Source: Pteria penguin
Lineage: Eukaryota; Mollusca; Bivalvia; Pterioida; Pteriidae
DNA length: 64,000 nucleotides
Assembly (NCBI GenBank): GCA_035048485.1
Contig: CM068583.1
Location: forward strand, 25,912,841-25,976,840
Reading direction: 5' to 3'
A model generated the notes under the pieces. The model made no database searches and was not told the DNA's origin. It saw nothing but the letters and a program-made list of their open reading frames with translations. Numbering within the stretch: the first letter of the stretch is position 1; each line of letters begins with the position of its first letter. A program made the translations under genes and the position numbers. Shown piece after piece: positions 11,431 to 23,660 of the stretch.

Positions 11431-12028
11431 TCAATGGGGTGGTGGCTCCCGGTCAGACGTTTGAGATGTGGGTAACTGTTTAAACATAGTTTTCTTTGAA
11501 GCAGCAGGGTTGAGCCTAGAGTCTCTATCCCTTCCTCCAGACATGGGTCGTCCTGGGAGGGGATGGGGATTCCCTGCAACATAACTAGCTCCTCCATGTG
11601 AAACAGATCCCGGCAAAGGATTATACACTTGAGAATGAGAGCCGTGATTCTGTCGTATCTGTGATCCAGTCTGGCTGTATCCATGACTACGTGTGACCCC
11701 ACTCTGACCCCCAGGATAGCTACCTCCTCCGGAAGCATAGGATGTTTTAACAGGAGAAGCTTGGTTAGATTTATCTGAGGTTGGAGACTTGACTGTAGCT
11801 TTTATTTGGGCATTTGAATTTTGTGATACGTTGCCAGTATGCACCTTTGTTTCACTTTCATTGCTTGGTATAGACGGTACTTCTGTAATATTGGCCAGCT
11901 CGTCTATATTTGCAGTGACATGTAACTGTTCAGTCAATGTAGACAGGAGAAGTTCCTGCACAAACATGCTCCTATCCACTTTATCCTCCTCAGAGTGCTG
12001 TTCGACATCATTAGCTGAATCTGAGCAT
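11431..12028 (-). CDS. KCMF1: KCMF1 exon 7 (last coding exon, extended C-terminus)
   Basis: Acceptor tttctttgcag. It starts CSDSANDVEQHSEEDKVDRS, then MFVQELLLSTL, a conserved block, followed by about 160 residues of low-complexity Ser, Gly, Pro and Gln sequence not present in the human protein. It ends in TSQTSDREPPPH and a stop at 11431-11433. The short EPPP ending recalls the human EPPPPPL. Confidence 0.92.
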
Positions 12029-15000
12029 CTGCAAAGAAAGAAGGCTTATCAAGTACAACTAGCAAATATGGTAACTTTTCCTACTAAATTTAACCTTTGA
12101 TATTATGAAAAAAATACTAAATTTTTCTTCCGAAAATTTCTGTTTTGAAAGATTACTAGATTATGACCAATTTTCTATGCTACTATTACTGGCAATATCT
12201 GGTAATTATCAGCCCTATAAAGACTTCAAGAGTCCCGCATTATTCAGTCTCATTAAAACTTGATCTATCACGCTTCTGAGTATAATTATGTTCCCTGTCA
12301 TACAGCGAACATAAAACTAAGGAACATGACAGATCCAGTTTTAATAAGAATGGGCATAATTCTGTTTACAAACAATGACGCTTTCTGTAGATCTACTGAG
12401 AGATTATCACAATAACCTCTAATCTGACAACTGTACCATTGCTGACCAGTAAAATGCACTTCATTGTCGAAGATAAAGCATCAAATAAATAGAATAATAC
12501 ATAAATGACTTTATGTATACACTGCCATCCATAATTAAGTATGCACATTTAAATTCTTTACGCAGTTATACAAAAGCAGTACTTAATAAAAATTGTAGAA
12601 ATTAGACAAAACAAAAGCATAGTAACCATCATCTATTCTATTACATGTAAATGTGAATTAGTAATGCCAAATAAGTAAGAAATTTTCAATATACATTGGA
12701 AATAATAAATGCAAAATTTTCTTTGTTAATTGTCTTCTTAAAAAATCTTCTACATAAAATAGAATACATACACATGTACATGTATTCCAAGCTGCACATT
12801 TAACTTTGAGTGTTATTTATAGATCATCATCATGGACCATGACGTTTACTATGCTCTGCTTTCCTAATATGACAATTTTATGAAGCAGTGCATCTGTATA
12901 ATTGTTTAAGGAATTTAACAAGTTAGTACTCATTTATTAATAACAACTATAAACAATGTTTTCCATCTAAATTTCTAGTTTTAAGGTATTAAGAAAATTA
13001 CTGTTTCTCGTCTAAGGAGATATATGATGTATGGATAACTGTCCACTAACCTAGCTAAGAGATACGGAGAATTGTTATTGGGTGTTGAAGTACTGCTGGC
13101 TTCTGATTGGTTGTTCTGTGTATCTGTCGTAGATCCTGTGGCTGCAGAATTAGTGACATTCCCTTTGTTCGCATCAACTTGCCTTCTATTTGGAAGTCTT
13201 TCCAATTGTTGTCTAAATACAGAATGACCCAAATTTCATGCATGAAATACAAAGACAAATGATCTTTCAAAAATATTTTGATGAGATTCTGATGATGACT
13301 GCTATTTTGAAAATTAAAGGTATTAAATTCAAAATGACATTTTAACTATGAGCCGTAAGTTACGAGTCAATTGCTAAACCCTTCTGGCTTAAATTATTGA
13401 TTCTATTTTTCATACACAGTAAACCCTAAAATCATGCAAATGTGAAGAGCTAATAGGTGTACATCTTCACTGTTGCATGTAGACTGAATCACCTAATAAA
13501 GGATAGCAATCCAGTTGGGTGCCAAACTTTATGACTCTCTAAGGTTAGAATGAAGTCCAAAGATTGACAAAATTATGAGACTTCAAATTTGAAGGATTAT
13601 CCATCAACAAACACAACCCTTGATGTATCTGTTGCAGAGCGCTACACATATCACAAAATAATTATGATGAGAATTTGCTATTCTTTTTTCGTGTTTGAAC
13701 AATTCTGCTTAACTAGAAGACCAAAACTTCATATGAACAATAGTTGTCAGAAGAAAACAAAGCTTGCCAGTTGCAACCAAATTCAATTAGCAAAAGTATT
13801 CTGTAAGTAGGTCAATCTTCAAGGCCAAGGTCAAAATGTAGAAAAATTTGATATGCTATGAGAGGTCTTGCCACAAGGAATACACACATGAAATAATTCA
13901 ACTGTATCTCTTACCGTTCATAAGTTATGACCAACGTTAAAAATTTTTTAAAGTCAAAACTTCTGGTACCACATGAAAGGTCTTGGCACAAGAAATACAC
14001 ATATGAAATATCAAAGCCCTGTCTCTAATAGTTCTAAAGTTATGATTCAGGTTTAAGTTTTGTCTCCAGACGCCAGGGGTATGACAATAGTTCTCCAGAC
14101 ATTCGTCCTGCGAGTAAAAGATCTGTTTATCTGTTGCATACACATAAAATATTCAATCTAATATGTCACTTGTACTTGTATTTAGCAAGGAGTCATATTA
14201 GGATCACTTTATTGTTTGTCAAAATGCCCATCTATGTATCTGTCACAATGACCAACAAGTGCAAATAAGTGACATATTTCTTGACACTTAAGTGCAATAC
14301 CTACTACAAATCCCATCTTATAATTATGACATTTATGACTTATGTTTCAGAAATGTGATAAATTCAAGATGGTCTCCCTGCAAAACAAGAGATCAAGTTA
14401 CGTTTAGGATCAAACATAGGTCATTTTTAATCTCGTCAAGGTGTCATATCATTATGTCTTACCACTTACATGTAATGAGAGTAGCAATGATAAAACATAA
14501 AAAAAGTTGTCATGGCAGCCATTTCGAACAGGGAGGGATATATCAGTCTTAGTATTGTGATGAAGGTAATGTACCTGATCAGATTTTGACAGTATAATGT
14601 AACCGTAGCTTTAGTACAATTATTTCAGTCAACTTGTACTACCAGCAAAACCTTGATAATCAAGTATATATCATTGGATTATCTAATGCTAAGAAGTACA
14701 GAAAATTCCCAAAATATCATTTAAAACTTCTTGACAAGTAGGCTTTATAACCAAAAAAAAAAAAAGTGTTGCTCCATTAAATAGACTACTTTGCAAATGT
14801 CACAAACTCTGAAATAAAGACATTTCACACGAAAACAGGCCAAAGTATGAAATAAACATCAAATAGTAAATGGAGAATAAATAGTCCCAATTAGCTCTGA
14901 TTTCAAATTTTACCCAATTCTGGCAGTTCTGAAAATTAGAGGGTCACAATTCTTTTCAGTCATGATCTACAATATGCAGAAGCTATGCAAGGGACAATGA

Positions 15001-18000
15001 ATGCAAATAAACCATGAACAGATAGACTAATTTCTGCATACCAGTAACTTTACATATCTGTGTCTATATCACCTAGAACTTGAGATAACATTTGTTCCTC
15101 TGTTTACGATACAATATTCATTTAAATCATAAACTAGAAATACCTTGTTGATTGAAGTTGCATTTCTAATTGCTGAAGCTGTGATGATACACTCTGAGCT
15201 GCAGCTGCCCTGCTGCGAACACTGGAAAGCTGAGAAAGTAGTTCAGCAATGGGATCCATAGTATCACGATTGCCAGGTGAAAGACCAGCAAGTGTGGAGG
15301 CCCCAGACGAAAAATGCATGTTAGCCCGTCTTGTCCTTGTCCCACCAACACCACGTACTGGATGTGGTATTCTCCTTACATGTCTTATTCCTGTTGGTTC
15401 ATCGTTATATTCAATTAAGGCAAAATATTAAAAGATAAAATTCCCTCAATATACAAGCTTTCAAGGTTCAAAAATGTCTTTCCCTATCATAAAAGCTTAC
15501 AAGATTCCAAGATGAAACTCTAATGCAATGTGCTTGATTGCTACATAGGCATAATAAAAAGTCACATTCAACAAAATTTTCGCAATGGCTGTCATGTGAG
15601 ATGTGTATGTAATACTATTTCATACCTTCCAATATCAGATATCATGAGTATATCATTCTTATTATTCTTCATTGAAATAATTTTTAATACTTCAGAACAC
15701 CCTGTACCAACATGCTTTTGTTAAGTACCACTGATGATTAACCATAGTCAAGCCGGTGTGGCCTAGTGGATAAGGTGCTCGGCTCATGATCGAGAGGTCC
15801 CGGGTTCGACTCCCGCCCTGGGCCAACAGTTTTCTGTCTTTCGGATGAGACAGTAAAAACCGAGGTCCCGTGTCACGTTTGGCATGGCACGTAAAAGATC
15901 CCTCACTGCTTCGGGTGGGTCCGTTGCAAAGGTCTAAATTTGCATGCAATGCATCAGGCAGATGCCGTCACCATATACGTGAAATAAACATGGAGTGACG
16001 TAAAACAATAATCAACCAATCAATCAATTAACGATAGTCAATATAACATGATTTGTGGTAAACTTGATGCTCAATACCATATTTTGTAATGTTTCAGTTA
16101 AAGAGTGGCAACAAAAACAGAAAATTTTACTACAACATCGGTGTTCTAGGATTCCCATAAACTATTACCTATGGTCAAGTGAAAATTGAGAGTGGGTTCA
16201 GAGAAACAAGTACCTGTTGGTAACTAACTGAATGTTACAATACCAGCTAATAACTAAGTAATTTTTACAGATTTCAAATTATTAAAACAATTACATTTTT
16301 GTATAAAAACTCTTGCAAGTTTTAATTAATATTTGAATGCAATAACAGCCTTCTCACGTTTACCCTAAGCCAAAAAAAATTACATGTGTATTTCCACTTT
16401 CCTGACTTACCCTATTTTTTTACCACCAACCCTATAAATTTTTACGAGGTCATTGAAAAAAAAAAAACAAAGAAAGTGTGATTTCTTTAAAAGGTGAAAA
16501 ATCACATGTAGCTTTTAGCTGAAACATTCACAAGACTTTTAAATGTAGAGCTATTTCAACAAAAGGCATGATATCCAGTACTGTGGCCCGTTTCACTAAC
16601 AGAAACAAATGTGGACATAACAGTACCTGATTCCGTAAGACAGGTATAAATGGGATCAACTACGAATTCGTACTTTAAGTAACTTTTGATGTATTTTCGT
16701 TGTAAGTGTACGGTTAGGATTTTTAGTGAAACGCATTTTCAACATGAGTTGCACTCACAAGTTCAACAAGTTTACGGGCAAGACAGGTTCACTTACGAAT
16801 GGTAGTGAAACAGGTTACTGATACTGACGAAAAGCAAAAAATCAATTTTTAAATAATCCCAACTTACTGACACTATTTTTTCCAAGGGTGAAAGTGGAAA
16901 CACACATATTTTATTTTCACCTTTATCTTACATACATAAACTTTTTGAAGGGGCATAAATCTTTCCTTGCTTATAATAAGATCAAGTTACTAAAGCATTG
17001 TTTTCAAAACTATAGATGTAGTAGGACACATTTTTACAAATCATAATCACTTCTTTTGCCATTATACTAGATCTTCACTTATCCATGGGATCAAAATAAT
17101 TTACTGTCATGAAATGTATATATATAAAGAAAACATAAAATTAAGAAGCTTTTATTTCAATTCTTAACTTTCCATTTGCATGTTAGAAAGATCATTTTCC
17201 TTTTTGTGTTCAGATTTTCCTCTAAGATTAACTGACTGATTATAAAACCTAGAAAATAATTGATTATGAGATTACCATATTTACTCGTGTATAATACACA
17301 CTTTTTTTCGTGAAATCTGACTTTGATTTTCCAGGTGTGTAATATACACGTGATCTAAAACAAGAACCTTTTTTTCCAGACGTAAGAATTCATATTTCCG
17401 CAGCGATATTGCTGTAAATGTCGGCTGACAATGATCATAACATGACCATCAGACTTTTGAAACCCTTACTTGACGACTTAAATGTATTTTAGACACTTGA
17501 CAAAGAGATTATCTTTACAATTTTACATCCTTGTGTTGAACACTTGACAATATGCACTGAAATGAAGATTTTTTTTACAAATGAGACTAGCATATTTCAA
17601 GTGCTGGTGCAATCCAATTATCTAATCATCGGTAAAATGGCTTCACAGTCGAACAATCAGCTATTACCGTACATCCCGCTGGGATAATTGGTTGTTCGCA
17701 TTTCTTCTACCTTTACTGCTGCATTAATCAATTTATTTTGTACAAACATTGACACTTCGAGATAACGAGTGTAAAATATATAAAAAGTAGCTGCTTTGCT
17801 TCATTATCCGTATTTGATCAAGAATATTAATTACAGTGATTAATTGTTACAATTTTATTAATCATTTTTTAATTTTCTTTCTACATGTATTAACAAAATG
17901 TTTGGATAACAAATTAATTTTATTACAGCAGTTGGGTTTATCCCAGTCACTGAATATCCTAAACATCCACACAATGGTCATCCTAATACAACATAATGAT

Positions 18001-21000
18001 TTAAATACCCTTGGTGACATTGGAATGCAGTTATTCAGGCGTGTAACCAATTGTGTTTTCCGTAAAGTAAAATCTGTAATACAAAGATTTTTCTAGGTAA
18101 ACTTAAGGTTTTTGACCACTTGCTTATACGGCAAATTTACCTGTGTATTATACACGAGATGTAGACTTTTTCCCCCATTATTTTCCAAAAGTTGGGGGTG
18201 CGTATTATACACGGATGCGTACTATACACGAGTGAATACGGTACTGATTAACTCCAAACTGGAGTTCATAAAACAACATTTTTGTTATAATTTCATCAGA
18301 CAAAATTTTTTTCTTCTGGGTAAGTGAATTATGTGACATCACTTACCCATTGGTAAGCGATTTGAAAAAAATTCTAGAACACTGAACAAAAGACATTAAC
18401 ATTTAGACAAATAGACGGATGTGTGATATGTACATTAAGGAGTCCTACAGTAAAGTTTTGTAATATTAAAGGATATGAACTCTCTAGGTGATCTGTGTTG
18501 AAGATTAAGATGTTCTGCAAAGTCATCAGTAACATAATTTGGGTCTCCACCAGGATGGGCAGCACAGATAGGACAAACCTGGAAAAAAATTCAATCTGAT
18601 ATGGAAAATCCATTTTATATAAAACATATGTAGATAACATCAGTATTGCATAATATGTATATACATGTATTGATTCATTTTAATTGGATATGCAACATTA
18701 AAGGGACCTTAAAGAAATTATGTAAAAAAAAAACGTCCACATATCTGATGAATCATTACATGTATCCATCAATAAAAGCCAAAAGTTACAAGTTGTGTGC
18801 AGAGCTGAATCACTTTGTGTTAGCTGAGAAGTTGACTGCTAATGCTATAGGGAAATTATTAGCTAAAATGTTTATTGGAACATGTGATACTAAATAATAT
18901 AAGTGAAGTTGCCAGTATGCAAACAAAAAAAACATAAAGAACAAAAAGTTTATTTTGTGCTCATCTACTGACTTAGAGTTCAGTATCAAAATGACGTCTA
19001 ACACGTCTTCAAAGAAACATGAAACAAGTTGACTTACCACTTCAGTAGAAGCCTCTGAATGTTCTGCAGTCACATGTTCCTGTAATGTGGCGTCAGTGAA
19101 TCCCATCTTACCACAGTATGGACAAGTAAAAGCCTGTGGTTGTTCTGCTGTTAAAGCTTCCCCGCCATAAAACAAATCTGAGAGACCAAACAAAATACAT
19201 AAATAAAGCTATATTGCATTCATAAATACACCCTCTTCTCAAAGACTTCATAATACCATTAGGTTTAACGTACGGTAATAGACTACTGATCCGTGTTTAA
19301 TATAATGATTAATTCAAATGAATTATATACCATCAGTAATCATTCATTATATACATGTATATTGTATCTAGGGCATACCGGTAGATATAGTATCTTTATT
19401 TGTACACATTAACATTTCACTTGTATATTCAGGTGGAGGTAAATGAAGACCTGGCTTTCTTATGCACCATATCTTAGTTTAACATGGAATCTTTCTTTTT
19501 ACTGCCTTATCCAGATGGCAGGAAAGCAGCATGTGTTGAATAGCATCATTCCAGCCTTCAAAACTGACCTTACTGGTCTACTTGATAAGAACCCCTTGCA
19601 CCTTGATTTTGTGGCATACATTACCATGGAAACATTTCAATGATGATATCATAAATTATCCTGATGTTCAAGGTAAATTTTCATACACAAAGAGTTTCCA
19701 AATCATGCAAGACTGCCGGGAATGCACAATGATTTTCAACAGAGTCCGTCACGTCAGACAATTGTTCGGGAAATTAATTTTCAGATCAAGTATAAGTTTA
19801 ACATGCACAATTGCAGAAATTACGAAGAAACAAGTTTTAAAGTAAATTAAAGTATATGTGCAAGACAGATCAATGCCATATATATTATAATCAATCAAAG
19901 CCTTTAACTGAGGCCTCAATCCTTACTCTTAAGCCCATCACTGTAATTATTTGGTAATATGTTGTATCTGACTTGGAAATAGGGAGAAAGGTCACAGGTT
20001 GTGTCACAGGGTTTGTTTTTGTGACCAATAAAAAGGTCGACTTATGCCACAAAAAAATGAATAGACAATAACAAAATTGAGTCAAAAAACCCCCCCAAAA
20101 TGTTGCAAATTTTTATCAGAATGGTTGGAGAAGAGGACCTGGTTATGATATGATAAAGAACAACACTAAATGTACTGTACAACATGTGCCAATACAAAGA
20201 CAATGCGTCAAATGTCAATAACCTACATGTACAAAATAATACTTACCAAAATCATTCCTTGTCAGTATACACTGCACAGGGTGGTCAGCTGTGTGTCTGG
20301 TGGTGGTAGCTCCTCCTTCGTAACAGGTGGAACACAAATCATAATCATAGCAAATCAAGCACTTGTACCTGCGGCCTCGAAAATTACCCTTTAAACATGA
20401 ATCACAGCTGACCCCTGAAAATTGAATTCTGTACAATGTATAGTTAAGTCAGTTACATTTTTTTAAGCTAAAGTTCTTGTTACTTGTACTTTCACAACCA
20501 TGTTTTCCTATTCTGATTGCTGTCAACTGTTTATTAAAAAAAATTATAAACAGTTCCAGTAAAAAGAAGTTGTAGAGGAAACTACTGCTACATGTACAAG
20601 CTATTAATACTCATGAAAAGATAAATATAAACAAAGAGACATCAGATTTTCTAAACATACCAGTAAAATGCATTGTGATTCAATAATGATTTTCTATTTA
20701 TCGATTAATTATTGTTTTATGTCACTCGATGATTATTTCTCGTATATGGTGACGGCATATGCCTGATGCATTGCAAAAGAAATTTATACATGTATCTTTG
20801 CAACAGACCCTCCTAATGAAGTAAGGAATCTTTTACGTACCATGCCTACTGTGACATGGGATCTCAGTTTTTATTGTCTCATCCGAAAGACATGACACAG
20901 ATACACACATGGTGGGTGTCGAACCTGGGCTCTTCCGAGCACGAGCCGAGCACCTAATCCACTGGGTTACATTGGCTTGTAACTCAATTATGATAAATGT

Positions 21001-22362
21001 TATACATATTTCATTACACATGTATATATCTTATATGTAACCAGATTTCTAATTTACAGCATGTAATCTCGTAAGATTTTGCTTCAAAAATAATATTTTA
21101 TTATATCATCTATTAATCTTATACACCTACACTGGGATCTTTAAAAACAAAAGGTAATTAAGGAGCCAACTGGGCCTTATAAATTTAAAGAGGCAGTTTA
21201 AAACTGGTAGCCATGGGTGATTGCTAAATTATTTCCTTGAGTTACATCCCTGTAACAATACCTATTGTAGAATAACAAGTTGTATATCTAATCTATACAA
21301 ATCCAGTGGAAATATAAGAATTACAAAATATATCTTCCTGGAACTGAAATTTGTCAAATACACAAATGAACCAGGGCTGCTTTCTCTCCTAACTAGTATA
21401 GCAAATACTACTTCTTGACATTTTTTCACCAAAATTAGGATCGTGTTCTTGACAGCAAGACAATCTGACAGTTTGACATTTGAATTTTTGTGAGGCATTT
21501 TTAATCAGCATTTTGGCCAGTTGCCAATTTTGCGGATCAACACTTATTTTGAACAAGTACATTTATGGTTATGGGCTACTCTGAATAAGAACAAGGAAGA
21601 ATAAAAAGTCTACCCAGAAAGTTAACTATACTTTCACAAAATTTAATAAATACTAATCAGTATAACATTTTTCTCAACAAGTATCCTCTTACTTCAATAT
21701 GTTTAGAAAGCTTTTGAAGAGAAACAAAATAAAAAATGACTATCATCTGATTTGCTTTGAATATATACACAGTTTATTCACAACCTATGTTGCTCATTCA
21801 CCAACTTGGTCTATAAGTATCACAGGTATTTTCAACTGATACCAACATGTTCTCAAAGTCGATCACACTGGTATTTATTAGAAATCAACAAAAAAACTGG
21901 GTGAGTATATTATCACACACGTGACCATTCAAATTAATTAAGGGTTTTTCCCCAAGTGAACCTCAAGTATCCATTAAAATTGATACCAAATATGACAAAC
22001 CAACCCCAAGAATTAAACTAATTTTTTCCAGTAATTTGTAACATTTTAACAGCCTTGTCTACATAATCTAAACCTTTGTTGAAGCAATCTATTATTGAAG
22101 TATATATTTGTCAATTTGCGGATAACCCTTGTTTCACTTTCACAATGCAGTCAGCAAAAATTATAAACGAGTTACGGATTAAAATATGTATCATTTTGTT
22201 CTTATATATATATTACTTAAAACTGTCACTTTGGCATGAAACATGTGTCTCAAACCTACACTTACAATGGTTTAGACGTATGGGGTGTCTCGTATTTTGT
22301 TCGATAATCGGTTGCCATTTTGGCTGAATGGTGATAATACACTTACCCTCATGCCGCGACAT
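11431..22362 (-). CDS. KCMF1: KCMF1, ZZ-type zinc finger E3 ubiquitin ligase
   Basis: Coding exons, in transcript order: 22347-22362, 20247-20414, 19038-19177, 18477-18578, 15144-15403, 13051-13212 and 11431-12028. They total 1446 bases, a 481-residue protein (human is 381), and all phases agree. The protein opens MSRHEGVSCDSCLKGNFRGR, a ZZ zinc finger binding N-degrons. Two C2H2-like fingers follow (FTCPYCGKMG...HVTAEH near residue 78, and VCPICAAHPGG...HLNLQH near 109), then MDPIAELLSQLSSVR, a short coiled coil (QLQQLEMQLQ...RQQLE) and DRSMFVQELLLSTL. These match human KCMF1 throughout. The extra length is a Ser/Gly/Pro-rich C-terminal extension ending REPPPH. The protein is a ubiquitin ligase linked to lysosomal and proteasomal turnover. 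Intron 4 is AT-AC. Confidence 0.95.
13051..13212 (-). CDS. KCMF1: KCMF1 exon 6
   Basis: Acceptor gtatttag, donor gttagt. It encodes QQLERLPNRRQVDANKG, then a Ser/Thr/Asn-rich linker ending NNNSPYLLAR. This is the counterpart of human ARQQLETARNATRR to QFLLTRL. Confidence 0.88.
13806..14062. repeat. two-copy ~115-bp repeat in KCMF1 intron
   Basis: Two diverged units share GAGGTCTTGCCACAAGGAAT-like and AAATACACATATGAAAT-like words and a TTATGAYY word; the second starts about 115 bases after the first. The CAAGGTCA-containing text resembles that of the hairpin elements at 4194 and 39151. Confidence 0.5.
15144..15403 (-). CDS. KCMF1: KCMF1 exon 5 (after AC acceptor)
   Basis: The exon begins GATGAACCAACAGG directly after TATAAC. 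It encodes DEPTGIRHVRRIPHP, then ANMHFSSG, MDPIAELLSQLSSVRSR and QLQQLEMQLQSTR, and ends with donor gtattt. DEPTGIRHVRR corresponds to human DESSGVRHVRR with no gap, which supports this unusual boundary. Confidence 0.9.
15752..16026 (+). mobile_element. tRNA-derived SINE (GCCGGTGTGGCCTAG family)
   Basis: The head has A box TGGCCTAGTGG and B box GGGTTCGACTCCC. The body contains the family words TCTTTCGGATGAGACAG, GGCACGTAAAAGATCCCTCA and CATCAGGCAGATG, then TGACGTAAAAC and a (CAAT)n tail. A 15-base target duplication with one mismatch lies at 15737-15751 and 16027-16041. It sits inside the AT-AC intron of KCMF1. Related copies are at 20702, 25066, 42540 and 55675. Confidence 0.9.
16581..16820. 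mobile_element. MITE-like inverted repeat (CCCGTTTCACTAAC)
   Basis: Left end CCCGTTTCACTAAC and right end, inverted, CCTGTTTCACTACC bound about 240 bases rich in TTACG/CGTAA words, including an internal inverted TTAGTGAAACG. No reading frame. A TTTCACTAA-ended MITE type is common in invertebrates. Confidence 0.55.
17275..18241. mobile_element. TIR element, CCATATTTACTCGTG family, copy 1
   Basis: Left end CCATATTTACTCGTGTATAA and the inverted right end CCGTATTCACTCGTGTATAG match with few differences. TA flanks the element at 17273-17274 and 18242-18243. No transposase blocks were recognised inside. A second copy with the same ends and much the same interior is at 53307-54362. Confidence 0.85.
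18477..18578 (-). CDS. KCMF1: KCMF1 exon 4 (second C2H2-like finger), AT-AC donor
   Basis: Acceptor ttttccag. It encodes VCPICAAHPGGDPNYVTDDF and AEHLNLQHRSPREF (34 codons). The exon is followed not by GT but by ATATCCTTTA, the U12-type AT-AC donor. No GT position near the end keeps both the frame and the human alignment. Confidence 0.92.
19038..19177 (-). CDS. KCMF1: KCMF1 exon 3 (first C2H2-like finger)
   Basis: Acceptor tctctcag, donor gtaagt. Translation DLFYGGEALTAEQPQAFTCP, then YCGKMGFTDATLQEHVTAEH and SEASTEV, matches human DLYYGGEAFSVEQPQSFTCP. Ends in phase 0. Confidence 0.95.
20247..20414 (-). CDS. KCMF1: KCMF1 exon 2 (ZZ zinc finger)
   Basis: Acceptor ttttcag, donor gtaagt. It encodes VSCDSCLKGNFRGRRYKCLI and CYDYDLCSTCYEGGATTTRH, then HPVQCILTRNDF. 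All zinc-binding Cys and His of the ZZ finger are present. Confidence 0.96.
20702..20977 (-). mobile_element. tRNA-derived SINE, same family as 15752
   Basis: On the minus strand: head AGCCAATGTAACCCAGTGG with B box GGTTCGACACC, then TGTCTTTCGGATGAGACA, CATCAGGCATATGCC and a TGACATAAAACAATAATTAA tail. More diverged than the copy at 15752; no clear target duplication. Confidence 0.82.
22347..22362 (-). CDS. KCMF1: KCMF1 exon 1 (start codon, MSRHEG)
   Basis: The start ATG is 22362-22360. Codons give MSRHE plus the first base of G, then donor gtaagt. Human KCMF1 also begins MSRHEGVSCD, which fixes this start. Too short to be seen as an open frame by itself. Confidence 0.93.
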
Positions 22363-22879
22363 TCTCACGGAAAACTCAACTTAAATGGGTTCTGGTTAGG
22401 TTATACTGTAAATTTGTAAGTTCATCTACTGATATTTATATGCTATTGACACAATAAAGCCTCAATATATGCGTAATTTAGCTCTCTTCCAAGGTTACAT
22501 TCTTGGCAGTAGGATCCATGATGACGTCACGTTTTTTCTCGGAGACATGTAAAATATGAATTCATTATAAATTTTTTAATATAATCTTTACTGTATTGTG
22601 TATGTTATATTATATTGTATTTTATACCTAGCAAATGAAATTATTTCTATCATGAAAATTACAATTTGATCTGAGTCAATGTAATGGTTTATTTTTTAAC
22701 CATCGAACCCGAATAATGATATTTTTTCCTAATACATGCCTATCTATATATCTATCCAGAGACATATATACATATATATATGTGTCTCTGATTTTCAAAA
22801 GCAAGATTTTTAGTAAGACGTCTTCATTTGCTGCTTTTTGTTAAACGTTTATTTCTCTTTATATATTTATTCATTTTAA

Positions 22880-23660
22880 ACAGCGTTTGTTGCCATCTAC
22901 GAGTTGTTGTCTATGCAATCAATGCCCCTGCCTTTCCTACTGTTTGTTTAACTAATCAGCATTACCACCTCAAGGGAAGCACCAGCGTCTGTCTTTGTCA
23001 TTCATGGGCAGTACATAACAATGTTGTGTTTATTTAAAAATTCAGTTGGTATATAGCAAACAAAATAATGGTTTATCTTATATGCACTGTTGACGTCGTA
23101 TGAGCCGTTTTACTCCCTCCTGTGTAAAGTAAGAAAATGGCGATCCGGGCGGCTAAAGAAATTTCGCATTGCAATATGTCCAATAACGTGTTAGTAACTT
23201 CTTCAATTCGTACTTAAATGGCAACTTTAATTTGTTAATGTGTCTGTGCCCCCCCCCCTTCCGCACTTATTATTTTTATTATTATTTTTTTTTAATTTTT
23301 TTTATTTATTATTTTATTTTCTAAGCAGCACTTGTTGCCATTTTATAGGAGTTGTTTATATTAATCTATAAGGCTGAGCAATCAATGCATCTAGGAAGGT
23401 AGTAAATAATAATTTAATGTTTATTCTAATGTTCAGATGGTAAATCACAAAACAAAATAATTTCTGTACCTGTTGCGCACACTTCACGTGATACGAACAA
23501 GATTTACTCCTTTGTAAAGAAGCAAAAAAAAACAAACAAACAAACAAACAAACAAACAAAACAAAATGGTGACCCGCCGGCCACAGAAAATTTGCATTGC
23601 AAGATGTCCCATTACGTGTTTCTAATTGCCCCAGTTCGTACTAAAATAACAACCATGACT
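22880..23660. repeat. diverged direct duplication (two ~350-bp units)
   Basis: Unit 1 (about 22880-23235) and unit 2 (about 23322-23660) share, in order, GCRYTTGTTGCCAT, CAATCAATG, a TTCAGWTGGTA word, AAACAAAATAAT, ACTCC near TGTAAAG, AAAATGG, a CGGGCGGC/CGCCGGCC word, GCATTGCAA.ATGTCC and TTCGTACT. The units are separated by poly-C and AT-rich simple sequence, and unit 2 holds an (AAAC)n tract at 23522-23562. It lies upstream of the KCMF1 start. Confidence 0.7.

Noticed and set aside
15391..15396. caacag as a normal AG acceptor for KCMF1 exon 5
   Set aside because: It would lose the conserved DEPTG residues and no GT donor after exon 4 gives a matching phase; the AT-AC boundaries fit perfectly.
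15752..15830. Functional tRNA gene
   Set aside because: The tRNA-like head continues into a SINE body and tail and is flanked by a target duplication.
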